Below are positions 49,801-60,690 of a stretch of 64,000 nucleotides of DNA, piece by piece. Source of the DNA: Odiellus spinosus (lineage: Eukaryota > Arthropoda > Arachnida > Opiliones > Phalangiidae); the NCBI GenBank assembly GCA_963920705.1, contig OY987226.1, positions 13,270,501 through 13,334,500 of the forward strand. Direction: 5' to 3'. Under the pieces are notes generated by a model. The model made no database searches and was not told where the DNA came from. It saw only the letters and a program-made list of their open reading frames with translations. The position numbers and the translations under genes are program-made. Each line of letters begins with the position of its first letter. Position 1 is the first letter of the stretch.

Positions 49801-50752
49801 TTTTATTTCGAGCGTTGCACCTAGAAAATCGTTGAAATTTTTACGAAATGACTTTTCCTCAGTAAGATATAAATTTTCAAATTTTTGATTTGAATAAAAA
49901 AAAGGGATGTATATACATGTATATTATATACATATAATTATGTAAGCAAATATATTGTAATTATGCTGATTATTACACAAGGTTTGGGGACAATTTGATT
50001 AAAGGGAATTAAACAAAATTCAAAAGGAAAATATACAAAGATTGATTTCACTGAAATTCACTTCTGATGATGGCAGCGATAATCGCATGGCCGGAGTCGT
50101 GTTCTACTCACAAAAAAAGAACGTAATTAACGATAATTTTCATACGAAAAGTATGATTTTCTGGATTAAGTACATTCACGAAAAAGACCGCGAGAAAGCA
50201 ACCTTTTCACGTGCCAGAACTTGCGTGAATGATCTACAATAATCAGGCGAACAGCATGACGTAGTATTGCGGGGAATTTTTATTTTAAAAAGTTGGAAGA
50301 TGGCCTTTATAAAATATGAAAAATCCGCTATAGTCTCGCTTAAAAGGGATTTTTGTAAACCATTCAACGGATTTCATATTTTTTAGATACAACGCTCTAT
50401 TTTAAAAAATACTTGTTACAGCATTTAAGTGTCCCTTTAGTAGTTTTACAATCATCAAGCTGGCGCAGGTATGATAGCCAGGTACAATTTCGAATCCTGA
50501 AATTTCCGAAAAAACTCGTCAATTGAACTCTATATAAAAAAAGAGTCAATGAAAAGATCGTGCGAAAGTTTTTTTAGCACCTCGCGGGCGAATTCAAAAG
50601 ATTTTAATTGTGGTTCCGATATTACCATAGAAGATTTCAAATTATAGGCAATTGTCACAAACTTCCCATTCAACCTAATTTCTTCCTCTCTTAGTAGCTA
50701 ATGAATTAAAAAAACTCATCATATTTGGTTTCGGGCTATATAAATAGGAGTA
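43830..50752. other. long intergenic stretch, no supportable gene
   Basis: Many short open frames (44537-44893, 45444-45695, antisense 46018-46380, 47124-47363, 48749-48973, 50042-50242) lack domains, splice-site patterns or conserved motifs. Irregular repetition of GTTCA.G.TAAGA phrases occurs at 49130-49360, and a G run near 49527-49538. Confidence 0.5.
49130..49360. repeat. degenerate tandem of GTTCATGTTAAGACCATTT-type phrases
   Basis: Phrases such as GTGTTCATAGTAAGAAC, GCGTTCACGCTAAGATTATT and GTGTTCACGTTAAGACCAT recur every 35-50 bp with many changes. Confidence 0.55.
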
Positions 50753-50756
50753 TTAA

Positions 50757-51169
50757 AGTGAGAATGCAACCTAACAACAAGTGATAGGCCTAATCCACCA
50801 GCAAAAAAAAAAAAAAAAAAAAAAAATTACAATCAATTTTTAAACTAGAAATAAATTTAAAACATACCCCGAAAATAGGCTTAGCTGGAATCATGAAGAT
50901 AGCGAATTTCTTCTCATTGAAGGGTCAGCGACCAATCTAATGTTATTGGAAGCCTCATTAAGATCTCGTCTTAACGACGGGCCTTTGCTCATTGGTCGCT
51001 GATCCTTCAATGCAAAGAAATTCAAGATCTTCACGAATCAAGCTAAGCCTATTTTCTGGGTAAGTTTTAAATTGATTTCTAGTTTAATATTTATTTGTTA
51101 CTGGTGGATTTGGCCTATTTAAACGACAAGGAATCGGTTAAAAATAATTCGTTAGATTTCTTTCTCCCT
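50757..51169. mobile_element. MITE family A, copy 4
   Basis: AGTGAGAATGCAACCT at 50757, preceded by TTAA (50753-50756). The right end, CTTTCTCCCT ending at 51169, is followed by TCAA, a one-base change from TTAA. Relative to copies 1 and 3 the left arm has lost about 30 bp between GTGAT and AGGCCTAATCC and carries an A24 run (50803-50826). The central foldback (GGTCAGCGACCAATCTAATG) is retained. Confidence 0.9.
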
Positions 51170-53266
51170 TCAAGTTATACGGAGTAGAAATTGTATATCA
51201 AAGAGTTTGATTTTCAAGTAAAATATTAACGTGATTATTGTCATATGGAAGTAGTCACGTAAACCAATTTAATGCAAATTTCTTAAATGAGGCTGACAGG
51301 GAGTTTGATCAGTTGCGTAAGCCTGATTTTCACCCATATTCAAAATTTACTTTTTAAAAGTGCAAACTATATTCAAAAATATCTACTTTAATGCAGGCCG
51401 GGTGGTTTTTGTTAAAAAAAAAAAAGTCTGAGCGAGGGGCGCGAGAGAGTATTTTTACGACATTTGTCAATCGTAAAACTTCAGCTTCTTCTTTTTTCAA
51501 AAAAAGAAGGTTGATTTATTTGCCTTCAAATAAAACGCTTTGGGTTGCGCTAACTTGCAAAAACGGTCGCCTAGGCTAGCGGCGCCAACGGAATTTTTCG
51601 ACTGTCACTTTTTTTTCCACAGACTATAAGCGAGCGACCTGTAGATTTTTTTTACAACGATAGCCTGTCTAAATTTCCTCTTAAGATCATTAACCATTGT
51701 TTTAACGGTTTATTCGATGCTAAAAAGACTTATCTCTCCTGAGAGTCGTGACCCTTTGATTCGAGAAATAATTCAAGCTTAGTATACCGAACTCCCTGAA
51801 TTTTCTTAAACCGAAAATACTTCAATATAGGATTTATAAAAGATCAGTTATTAATTTAAAAATATATTTAGTTATGCATTCCTGGGAAAAAGTTAAGAAA
51901 ATCATTTTTTCCAATGAATAAGTTCAATTTCAAGTCTACTTTTCTACTTCTTTGACCTTTTGAGCCAACTTTTCAACTTCATTGACCTTTTAAGCCAACT
52001 TTTCAACTTCCTTGACCATTTAAGCCTACTTTTCAACTTCCTTGACCATTTAAGCCTACTTTTTAACTTCCTTGACCTTTTAAGCCTACTTTTTAACTTC
52101 CTTGACCTTTTAAGCCTACTTTTTAACTTCACTGACCTTTAAGTCTTTTTTGGTCTTTTTTTCAAATTCCCTACCATTTAGAAGTCAACTTTTCAAATTT
52201 CCAACCATCTAGAAGCCAAGTTTTCAAATTTCCAACCATTTGGAAGGCAATTTTCAACTTTATTGACCTTTTTAGTCTATTTTCAATTTACTGATCTTTT
52301 CAGCCTTCTTATCAACTTCCCGGACCTTTAAGCTTACTTTCCCTGATCTTATAACCAACTTTTCCCTGACCTTGGGAACCCAGCTGAGTTGGGTCGCGTT
52401 TAAAATTTAACCAGAAAGTCAAACATAAATAGTTTCCAATAATTAAAAAGTGCAGCATCGTAAAACAAAATATATAAGTGATTTTGGAAAGCATATATCA
52501 TTACAGTTCACTATAAGTTGAAAATTATCTTAATTAAAAATACAGTTAGTTACTTAAAGATACAATAACCCAATATACCCCGATTTAGCTTATAAATTAT
52601 ATTTAGCCCAAAGTAATTTAAATAATTTATGCCATAGTTAAAATTAAAATAACATATATGTTCTTTTAATTTTTATCTTTCTTGAATATAATAAACACGG
52701 AACTGAAAGAAAGAACCGTAAACCTTTTTTTTTTCTTTTTAAATCTGAGAATGCTTTGAATTTAACGTTTTGTTTCAAGGAAAAATGAAACGAAATGAAT
52801 CATTCCAAGGTTGATTTATTAATTATTCACGCTCGCCGCTCCCGATTCGAAACAATTAAAATATTTTAATCTATGAACAATTTTGTCTCAACCCGCTTAT
52901 TTAGTTTCATTAAACCGTACACTTAACACGCGAAATATAATATAAATATAGTAAATAATAGAATCTCACGGTACCACCCTATATTTACAAATTTTTAATT
53001 TTCATGTTTACAAATAATTATTTACGAAATGCCGCTTATACTAATGGTTTTATCTCAAATGTGAGGTCATATATCGTTCATTCAAATTATCTGCAGGGGT
53101 TTGGGTATAAGAGGTCAAGAGAGAAAATTATTCTATAATTTCTATGAGTTACGGTGATATATTTTAATATGTAAATTATTTCAAATACCCATCATATTTC
53201 ATCAAGCTTATGTCCTACCGAGAGTCATGTACCTTAGGCGGGAATACTGTTACAGAGCAGACGGTA
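51170..53266. other. AT-rich intergenic sequence with one tandem repeat
   Basis: Apart from the repeat at 51925-52390 I see only short unsupported frames (for example 51391-51579) and AT-rich sequence. Confidence 0.55.
51925..52390 (+). repeat. 30 bp tandem repeat with degenerate right flank (CCTTGACC type, block 4)
   Basis: Six to seven 30 bp units at about 51940-52140 (TTTTAAGCCTACTTTTCAAC, then TTCCTTGACC), open on both strands because 30 is divisible by three (LLFNFLDLLS on +). To the right the same phrases degrade (CCAACCATTTGGAAGGCAA). No start context or unique domain supports coding. Confidence 0.85.
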
Positions 53267-53714
53267 ATACCCTCTTCAGACGAGGCGTAACTAGCCGGTT
53301 TAATCAGATTTAACAGTGATTTAATCACAATTAACCGAGATTTATTGAACTGAGAAGGCTATGTAAACCTTGGTTAAATCTAGTTAAACCACAGCTAATA
53401 AGCCTCGTCTGAAGAGGGTATAATTACCTGTGCTTTAAACAGATTTAACTGAGGTTTACGTATCCTTCTCAGTTCAATAAACCTCGGTTAATTGTGATTA
53501 AACCTCGGTTAGATCTGATTAAACCGGCTAGTTACACCCTCTTCAGACGAGGAGAAACTAGCCGTAGTTTAATCAGATTTAATCTAGGTTTAAGTAGTCT
53601 TTTCAGTTCTATAAACCTAGGTTAATCGTGATCAAACCACGGTTAAAACTGATTAAACCGGCTAGGTAAGTCTCGTCTGAAAAGGGTATAACGCCTCGTC
53701 TGAAGAGGGTATAC
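53267..53714. mobile_element. cluster of nested foldback elements, family C
   Basis: ATACCCTCTTCAGACGAGG starts at 53267; its complement CCTCGTCTGAAGAGGGTAT occurs near 53403-53421 and again near 53696-53714, and the forward end recurs near 53537. Each half contains GCCGGTTTAATCAGATTTAA and its complement TCTGATTAAACCGGC. The first unit (53267-53421) is a complete foldback of about 155 bp; the rest looks like one element inserted beside or in another. A single-end copy is at 14493-14546. Confidence 0.85.
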
Positions 53715-56711
53715 GAAAAGATGTATAATGTACATCTGTATACAGATCGCTAACAATAAATGACGAGTTCATGCTAATCATCATTATTAATTATCATACA
53801 AAAATATTCCAAACGGGTCTGTGAAAATCAAAATCACAACTTATACTAGCTCTAATACACGTTTTTTTATTATCTGGAGTTTATCACGACCTTCCTGAAA
53901 TTGCTACAGCCCCAAACCAACATACACACACAGCACTTAAGTATCTCAACCGATCTCAACATATCCACTCACTATACTATAGAAAATGGCACGAGAACAT
54001 ACTCTTGAAACTAGTTTTAATCCCCCATAAAAAACGTACGCTCTTTAATAATAGATTTCTTTGGCGTAAAAAAACCCCTGCCCGATACACCTTCGATCAC
54101 CCTAACCTCTCATCACATTATGATAAACTATCATAAAGGCAATATTTCTAAAAATAAACTAGCATTTTCACAAAAAGTGGAAAATCTATCAACTTTTGTT
54201 TTTAAGCGTCTCCAATATAGTTTAAAAAAGTGCACAGTTTCACAGGTTACTGAAAAATGAACAACAGAGTTACCGGAGAATGGTATATAGACAAGTGTTA
54301 TAGTGGAAAATAGACACTAGTTGAAAATATGCAATATAGTTAAAATAAAAAAGATAATTTATGGAAACGCCGCTTTAAAGATTATTCCGCTGGGTCAAGT
54401 TGATTTTAGCGCGAGTAGGAAGCCAGTTGGGTAGGATGTAAGGCACGCGCCATTTTGAAGGGTGGCCAGCCGCGTGGTAGGCCTCCGTGGGAAAAAAATG
54501 GGTACTACTGTGGGTTGGATACCCCATGCAGAGAGCTTGAATTTAGGGGTTCCCTATTTTGCAAGGGTGGGGAGAATAAGGTAGGGGGTCAAACAACCAA
54601 AATGTTGGAAACAGATTTTAGGATGGGCTATACTACGGAGCCGAATTGTCCTGTCGAGTTACTCGGAGTTTGTTTATAAATGTTAAGAGCCCTTAGGATG
54701 CTACCATGGCTTGGGGCGTTATTGAATACTGTATTTAGGATGGATTGTATATCTGAAGCGAAATATCTTCACTATGCTCTTCTTGTTCAAAAGGAGTTGC
54801 CACAGACTACTTTCTTTCTTTATGAGTTTGAACATTGTGTAGCAATTCGACTTCGGTTTCACCAAAACGCCAACTCCTACTGAACAAAAGTGTAAAGCTG
54901 ATAGCCATATATATATAAAAAGGTACAGTTCAGAATAAATAAAATACGTTCTATAAAATCTATAAGAAAGACGCCATTTCACAATACTCGAAACCTTTAA
55001 TCTTTTTAATTTACCTTAATTATTATATAAATTATGAGTGGAAGTGTGAAATAGTTGCCTAGAGGGTTCCGTAATTCAAAACTAAAAGCCTTTGATTCAT
55101 TCAAAGCCTAAAACTGCGTATATTTCCGATTCGATAACTGACTATTGGCTTTAAGGGCAATGGCGTCATTTGAAACGTCAGGCGTTTGCTTTACGAGTTA
55201 TTTCAGCCATTCGGTGATTGTCATATGAAGTGGAATTTTAACATGCAAAAAAGGCTAGCTAAAGTCCTTGGTTCAATCAATTAATAACTTTTGAACTAAA
55301 GTTAATTAAAAAAACCAGACTCTTCAAAATGTGTTTGTCATTATAAACTAAAATTATTTGATGACTGGTATTTTCCTTTAAGTGTAGAATTTCTCCACAT
55401 CACCCCTAAAAAGTAATTTTCTAAGTTTTCTTAAAGTATTATTAGGCACACCTATCTCTTTTATTTCTTTATTGGTGGTACCTTACCTAGCTGTTATCCC
55501 AAAGTTCATGCTAAAAGTCATTTGATATACGTACATATACACGCGTTAAGCCTCTTTTGTTAAAATATGAGTCCAGAACAAGTTTATCTTCAATTTTATG
55601 GACTCGTTAAATATTTTTACCAGGGTTTTTTGTTGTTCTTTTGATTTTGAGACTTAAATATGATAATTAAAATTTATAAATGTTGTTATTTAAATTTATT
55701 ACTTCATGTCCGTGACAGTTTTATGATTTTATAGGTAATTTTAAAGGGCAAATGTACCATAATTCGTTTTAATTACATAATCTAGTAATTAAAATATTCA
55801 ATAATTAAATCCTATGTTTTTGGCTGGAAATATTGACCAGACTAATGAGACAATAATAGTTTCTGATCCTACTCTTTTCAACTTGACCCAGCAAGGCCAT
55901 AATATCCTGTTTACCAGCTTCGAACACTATAGGTTTACGTTCGGTCTAAGCAATTTTGAGCCTTTTGTCTACTGTCTATCCTTCTAGGTAAGCTGTTTAT
56001 TAATCTAACTGTAGAATATATATATTTTTTAAATTTATAACTTTTTTTTATCAAAGTTTTAAAAAATATTCCGTAAACAGTTTTTAACATTTTGAAATGT
56101 ACCCTTTCATATAATAAGATGGAAGTAATTTTTTTTATTTTGAACTCTTCCTCAAGAAGAATTGTTTAACATCTAAATTCCCACAGTTACGCGAAAAAAT
56201 AGGCCTCAACAGGAATCGTTATAGATGCACCCTCATGTACCATAATTGCGCGAGAAGAGAGACAAGATGAAACTTGACCCCATCAGAGTATAAAACAAAA
56301 GGACAAAAATAGTAACATCCTGCGCGAACAAGTGTGGGAAATTTAAATCTCGCAATATACGTTTAGAAAAAGCTTTTGGCGCAAAATAATAAAAAAAAAA
56401 AAAATTGTAAAATGAAATTGACAATAAAACGAGTCGGGTACGGATTGCCGATGGGCAAAAGCACTTCTCCCAATGAGCATTAGAATTAAATATCGTTCCT
56501 AATAACCACTCGCTGCGGGGCATCACCGCGATTTAAGATGAGAGCTACCTAATATAATATTAAGAATTTAAGCTACGTTTTCATTAAGGAAAACATTTTT
56601 AATGAACAGGCTATTGTTCATCTCCAGTTTGCCAAGAACCCAGAATTTTTTTCCAAAGAGCTTGGATTTTCAAATAGACACGGTCATCCAATAATATTCC
56701 GCAGTTGATTC
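53715..56711. other. intergenic sequence with one GC-richer patch
   Basis: AT-rich non-coding sequence, interrupted by the patch at 54385-54690 listed separately. Other open frames (54680-54883, antisense 54719-54982 and 56233-56526) have no supporting features. Confidence 0.5.
54385..54690 (+). other. GC-richer patch with CGCCATTTTGAAG motif and a 74-codon open frame
   Basis: The element CGCCATTTTGAAG (54448-54460) is identical to 13 bases at 38223-38235 upstream of the repeat ORF. An open frame follows to TAA near 54679 (GlyPro/Cys-containing, starting only with a TTG or later codon). I recognise no product. It could be a first exon or promoter of a non-coding transcript; support is weak. 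Confidence 0.25.
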
Positions 56712-57125
56712 GAAATTAATGAACTGAATGTCTACTTTCTAACGGTGAAATAAGTTTTGGTCTAGTCTAGGAGATGATTGCAGTGAAAAGTTGGCAATTT
56801 TAAGATAAGACTTTTGCTCAATTTGTTTCTAGTGGCGAGGCATCTTTTTCGAGTCGCTCATGTCAATTTTATTATTCGAAATTAATGAACCGAATGTTAA
56901 TTTTGTAACAGTGAAATAAGTTTTGGTCTAAGAGATTGTAGTGAAATGTTACGGCCATTTTAAGATAGGGGTCAGTTTTGGACTTTTGCTCAGTTTTCTA
57001 TCCAGTGGCAAGGCATCTTTTCGAGTGGCTCATGTCAATTTTATTAATCGAAATTAATGAAAGGGATGTCTACTTTCTAACTGTGCAATAAGTTTTGGTC
57101 TAGGAGATTGTAGTGAAAAGTTACA
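56712..57125. repeat. tandem repeat of about 165-173 bp, 2.5 copies
   Basis: Units start at 56712, 56878 and 57050 with GAAATTAATGAA. Shared landmarks are GTGAAATAAGTTTTGGTCTA, CAAGGCATCTTTT/CGAGGCATCTTTTT and GGCTCATGTCAATTTTATTA. The third unit is cut after AGTGAAAAGTTA. Confidence 0.85.
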
Positions 57126-60062
57126 AATAATTAATGATTTTTATATTTAATTTCGAATTAATGATATATTACATTAGAATCATGAATTAAGTTTATAATT
57201 AAAAAAATTAATAAATGGAATTGAGATGTATAAGATCATGGTGCGTTTTAAACAAACCGAAAAAAGTTGAAAAGCCAAACTATGAAAACGCGGCTTAGAC
57301 ATCGAGGCGAGTGATCTAGTCCAGATTAGTCGCTCTGTAACTGTTCTTAATAACCCCATATAGTGGAAATTCTTAATTGCCGTGTCTCTCTTCAGCAGCT
57401 CGACTCGTCTTTTAGTATATTTACCGCGAATCCCTCCCCGGAGACATCTCATCTCCACCGTTTATTTAATCTTATAAAAGTTATAATCAAAAAGTCAGGT
57501 ATTTTTTTTTCCCGACCAAGACGGGTTTCAAGTCGAAACTTTCACACGGGATCCATACGACACACTCTCGCGTATCCCTATCCCCTACGTTATAGTGATG
57601 TGTTAAAATACCCTGGGTTTTCTATTAGCAGATCTACCTTTAGGCTGTCAAGGGTGTGGGGGACTTATATATTAAACATCGCGTCTGTCTTTAATGTAAT
57701 TTGTTGAAATAAACTGTTCTCAATCAGAAGAAGATTCTACGCCAGACTTTAACAGAAGAATAGAGACACTAAAATTAACGATTGTAATATATGCTTTTCA
57801 CTAAAGGGGGTAAATGCCGTTCCCCAATGTTGCCAGCCACTTGTGAGCGTAAACTGCAGCCGAGAGAAAAGCTAGCAGATCAGTTATAAAACTGAACCGT
57901 TCCGAACTGCGCTGAGAACAAGCTCCGGGCAACCCTGCAATGAAAGGAAATTTCTTTTGCCCCTTCATTGAAAACTATTGATCAGAAGTCCCTTAAACTT
58001 ATTTTTCGGTTGGAGGGTTTTCAAAATATATAAGTCTATGCCCATTGACACGTGATATACCAAACCAATAAAAATCTATTTCGTCGAGATAATCTTTCCC
58101 GGGAAAATCTCGAGTCTGAAGGCTCAGGCCAATCATATAGTCAGAACGATGAAAAACCATCTGACAATCACAGAATAGTCGTGAAAATTGGCCCCAGATA
58201 ACAATAAACCGAATCATTAAATTCAGTAGGTGGTAAATTTTACAGTGAAACTATGAACTATGGACTAAAAATGGAACAGAGACTTTACAATTAAGCTTAA
58301 GCCTTAGCTATAAATCAAAACGGCGCAGTAGGAAAGCCCACAGTACAGGCAAGTTGGTCAGATTACAAATAAAGAATTCGGGGGGGGGGGGGGGAACACC
58401 GTGCACTATCACTTCTAATATTATATCCTTCTGATTATATTTATGTTCAAGGGGTAGTTTGCAAAACTATAAGATGGGGTTAACAATGAGTATCAATCCG
58501 CCTCATGTTCTACCCCTTATATCAATTCATCTTGACCTGAAGTATTAAAAGCTACAATCTAATTGGATCCAAAATTAACTTCGCGAATCGAGAGAGAATT
58601 CTGTACACGACATTCCGAGAAATAGAACGGTTTCATAGAAGAACAAAATTTAATGATAGGGGTATATTAAAAAACAATTTTTAAAATTTTTATACGTTGT
58701 AAAATTATTGTAATTATAAATACTCCGAAATAAAAAATTAAAAATGAAAACTTTTTTATATATTTTTTTCTTTGGTTTAAAGTAACGCTTCGGGTTATTT
58801 AGATTTAGAGCTTATTTTGATATTTTGATTAATTACTATTTAACGAATATTTTATTTGGGGACAAAAATGATGGATGATTAAGAGTGTGCCTTACAACTC
58901 AACGGGAGGTGTTTTTGACAGGTAATACGTCATTCGAAAGCTGGATGATAAACTAGTCAATGTTATCGATACAGCTATTTCGTCAAAAATCGTTCATTGG
59001 CAGATGGACGATAAAATATTACACGTTCGAAGTGAATCAAACTCATGAAAATAATGATTTTTTTTTTTTTTTTACTTTTTACCCTATCTTTAAAAACGTT
59101 CTTGCACTAAATTATGTAAATTAATAGTAATTAACCTTAAATTGTTATAAATAGATTATATAATATATAATTGTAAACCCCAAATTTTTGTAATTAGAAA
59201 ATATTAATATCAATTTAAGTAAAAAAATAAATAAAAACTGTTTTTCAAGTATTTGTTTTACCAAAAGTCTATCACTTTATTTCATAAAAGTAAACAACAC
59301 CCCTGTATCTTAACATTATCAGCAGATGTCCAGGGAAACGTACTTCCCCATCACTTAAAACTAGCCAAAAAAGTCATCACCCCTGTTTGGTTTGAGTGAT
59401 TTGGACTCTTCCTCGATATTTTCTGTCGACGGCTTTTGACCATCCATCTCAAGCCAAAGCCTATAAGCTGAAAATCATAGCATGATCTTATACAGAAGCA
59501 AGATTGCTAATTCTTACCAAGGTAAATTTATTTTATATTAAAACAATTTGCGTTTAGTATCCAAGTTTAAAATATATATCTCTTTTGGTCAACAATTGAA
59601 AAAAACCAACATCATAATTTTGCTCAAATTCTCATGGAGATTTTGGGTTCTTTTTTTCAAAAATCGTGTTACTGCCTCTTCAATTCTAATAAATAACGGT
59701 ATTGAAAAAGGGCTGGACATGAACTTTGAATATTTGATTGAATCAAATTCAATGTAGCGTAACCTTCGTCTTCTATACTATATACAGATAACGTTTAAAG
59801 GCTTTAAAAGATATTTCACGAGTCCGCCTACTCAATATAAACCAGCTGAGTTAAATCTCGGCAGTGGGTCGCCCGACGGGGAGGCGCAAATTCTTGATGG
59901 ACGATAGATGAAATTGTTTGGACTGCAATTGCTAGTCATTCCCAAGAGTTTAAAGAGGATATCTTAAAGAACAAGTCTAATATAAAATATTAAAATTATT
60001 CATTTAAAGGGACAGGATATTTTTAATCGGGAAAATTAATACATCAATTATAATAGTGATTT
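57126..60062. other. intergenic sequence, no gene seen
   Basis: Short unsupported frames (57363-57707 and antisense 57180-57458 overlap each other; 59548-59757). A G15 run is at 58380-58394 and a T run near 59059. A family D fragment is listed separately. Confidence 0.5.
59261..59430 (+). mobile_element. MITE family D, one-ended fragment
   Basis: Matches the left portion of 43455-43829: ATCACTTTATTTCATAAAAG near the start and AAAGTCATCACCCCTG further in, with an internal insertion of about 20 bp. The opposite terminal repeat is absent. Confidence 0.8.
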
Positions 60063-60690
60063 TGCAAATTTCTTCCCGATTAGGCAAATATTTCTTCTCT
60101 CTTAGGCAAATATTTCTTCTCTCTTAGGCAAATATTTCTTGCCGCTTAGGCAAATATTTCTTGCCGCTTAGGCAAATATTTCTTGCCGCTTAGGCAAATA
60201 TTTCTTCCCGCTTAGGCAAATATTTCTTCCCGCTTAGGCAAATATCTCTTCCCGCTTAGGCAAATATCTCTTCCCGCTTAGGCAAATATCTCTTCCCGCT
60301 TGGGCAAATATCTCTTCCCGCTTGGGCAAATATCTCTTCCCGCTTAGGCAAATATCTCTTCCCGCTTAGGCAAATATCTCTTCCCGCTTAGGCAAATATC
60401 TCTTCCCGCTTAGGCAAATATCTCTTCCCGCTTAGGCAAATATCTCTTCCCGCTTAGGCAAATATCTCTTCCCGCTTAGGCAAATATCTCTTCCCGCTTA
60501 GGCAAATATCTCTTCCCGCTTAGGCAAATATCTCTTCCCGCTTAGGCAAATATCTCTTCCCGCTTAGGCAAATATCTCTTCCCGCTTAGGCAAATATCTC
60601 TTCCCGCTTAGGCAAATATCTCTTCCCGCTTAGGCAAATATCTCTTCCCGCTTAGGCAAATATCTCTTCCCGCTTAGGCAAATATCTCTT
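60063..60690. repeat. 22 bp tandem satellite, about 28 copies
   Basis: Core TTCCCGCTTAGGCAAATA followed by TCTC. Variants are ordered from the left: TTCTTCTCTC, then TTCTTGCCGC, then TTCTTCCCGC, then the homogeneous TCTCTTCCCGC units; two neighbouring copies share CTTGGGCAAA. 22 is not divisible by three and TAG or TAA-like words recur, so the array is not coding. Confidence 0.97.

Noticed and set aside
51944-52142. Open frames on both strands with LLFNFLDLLS or KLKSRLKRSR repeats
   Set aside because: Produced by a 30 bp tandem unit; no unique sequence, start context or constraint in the degraded flank.
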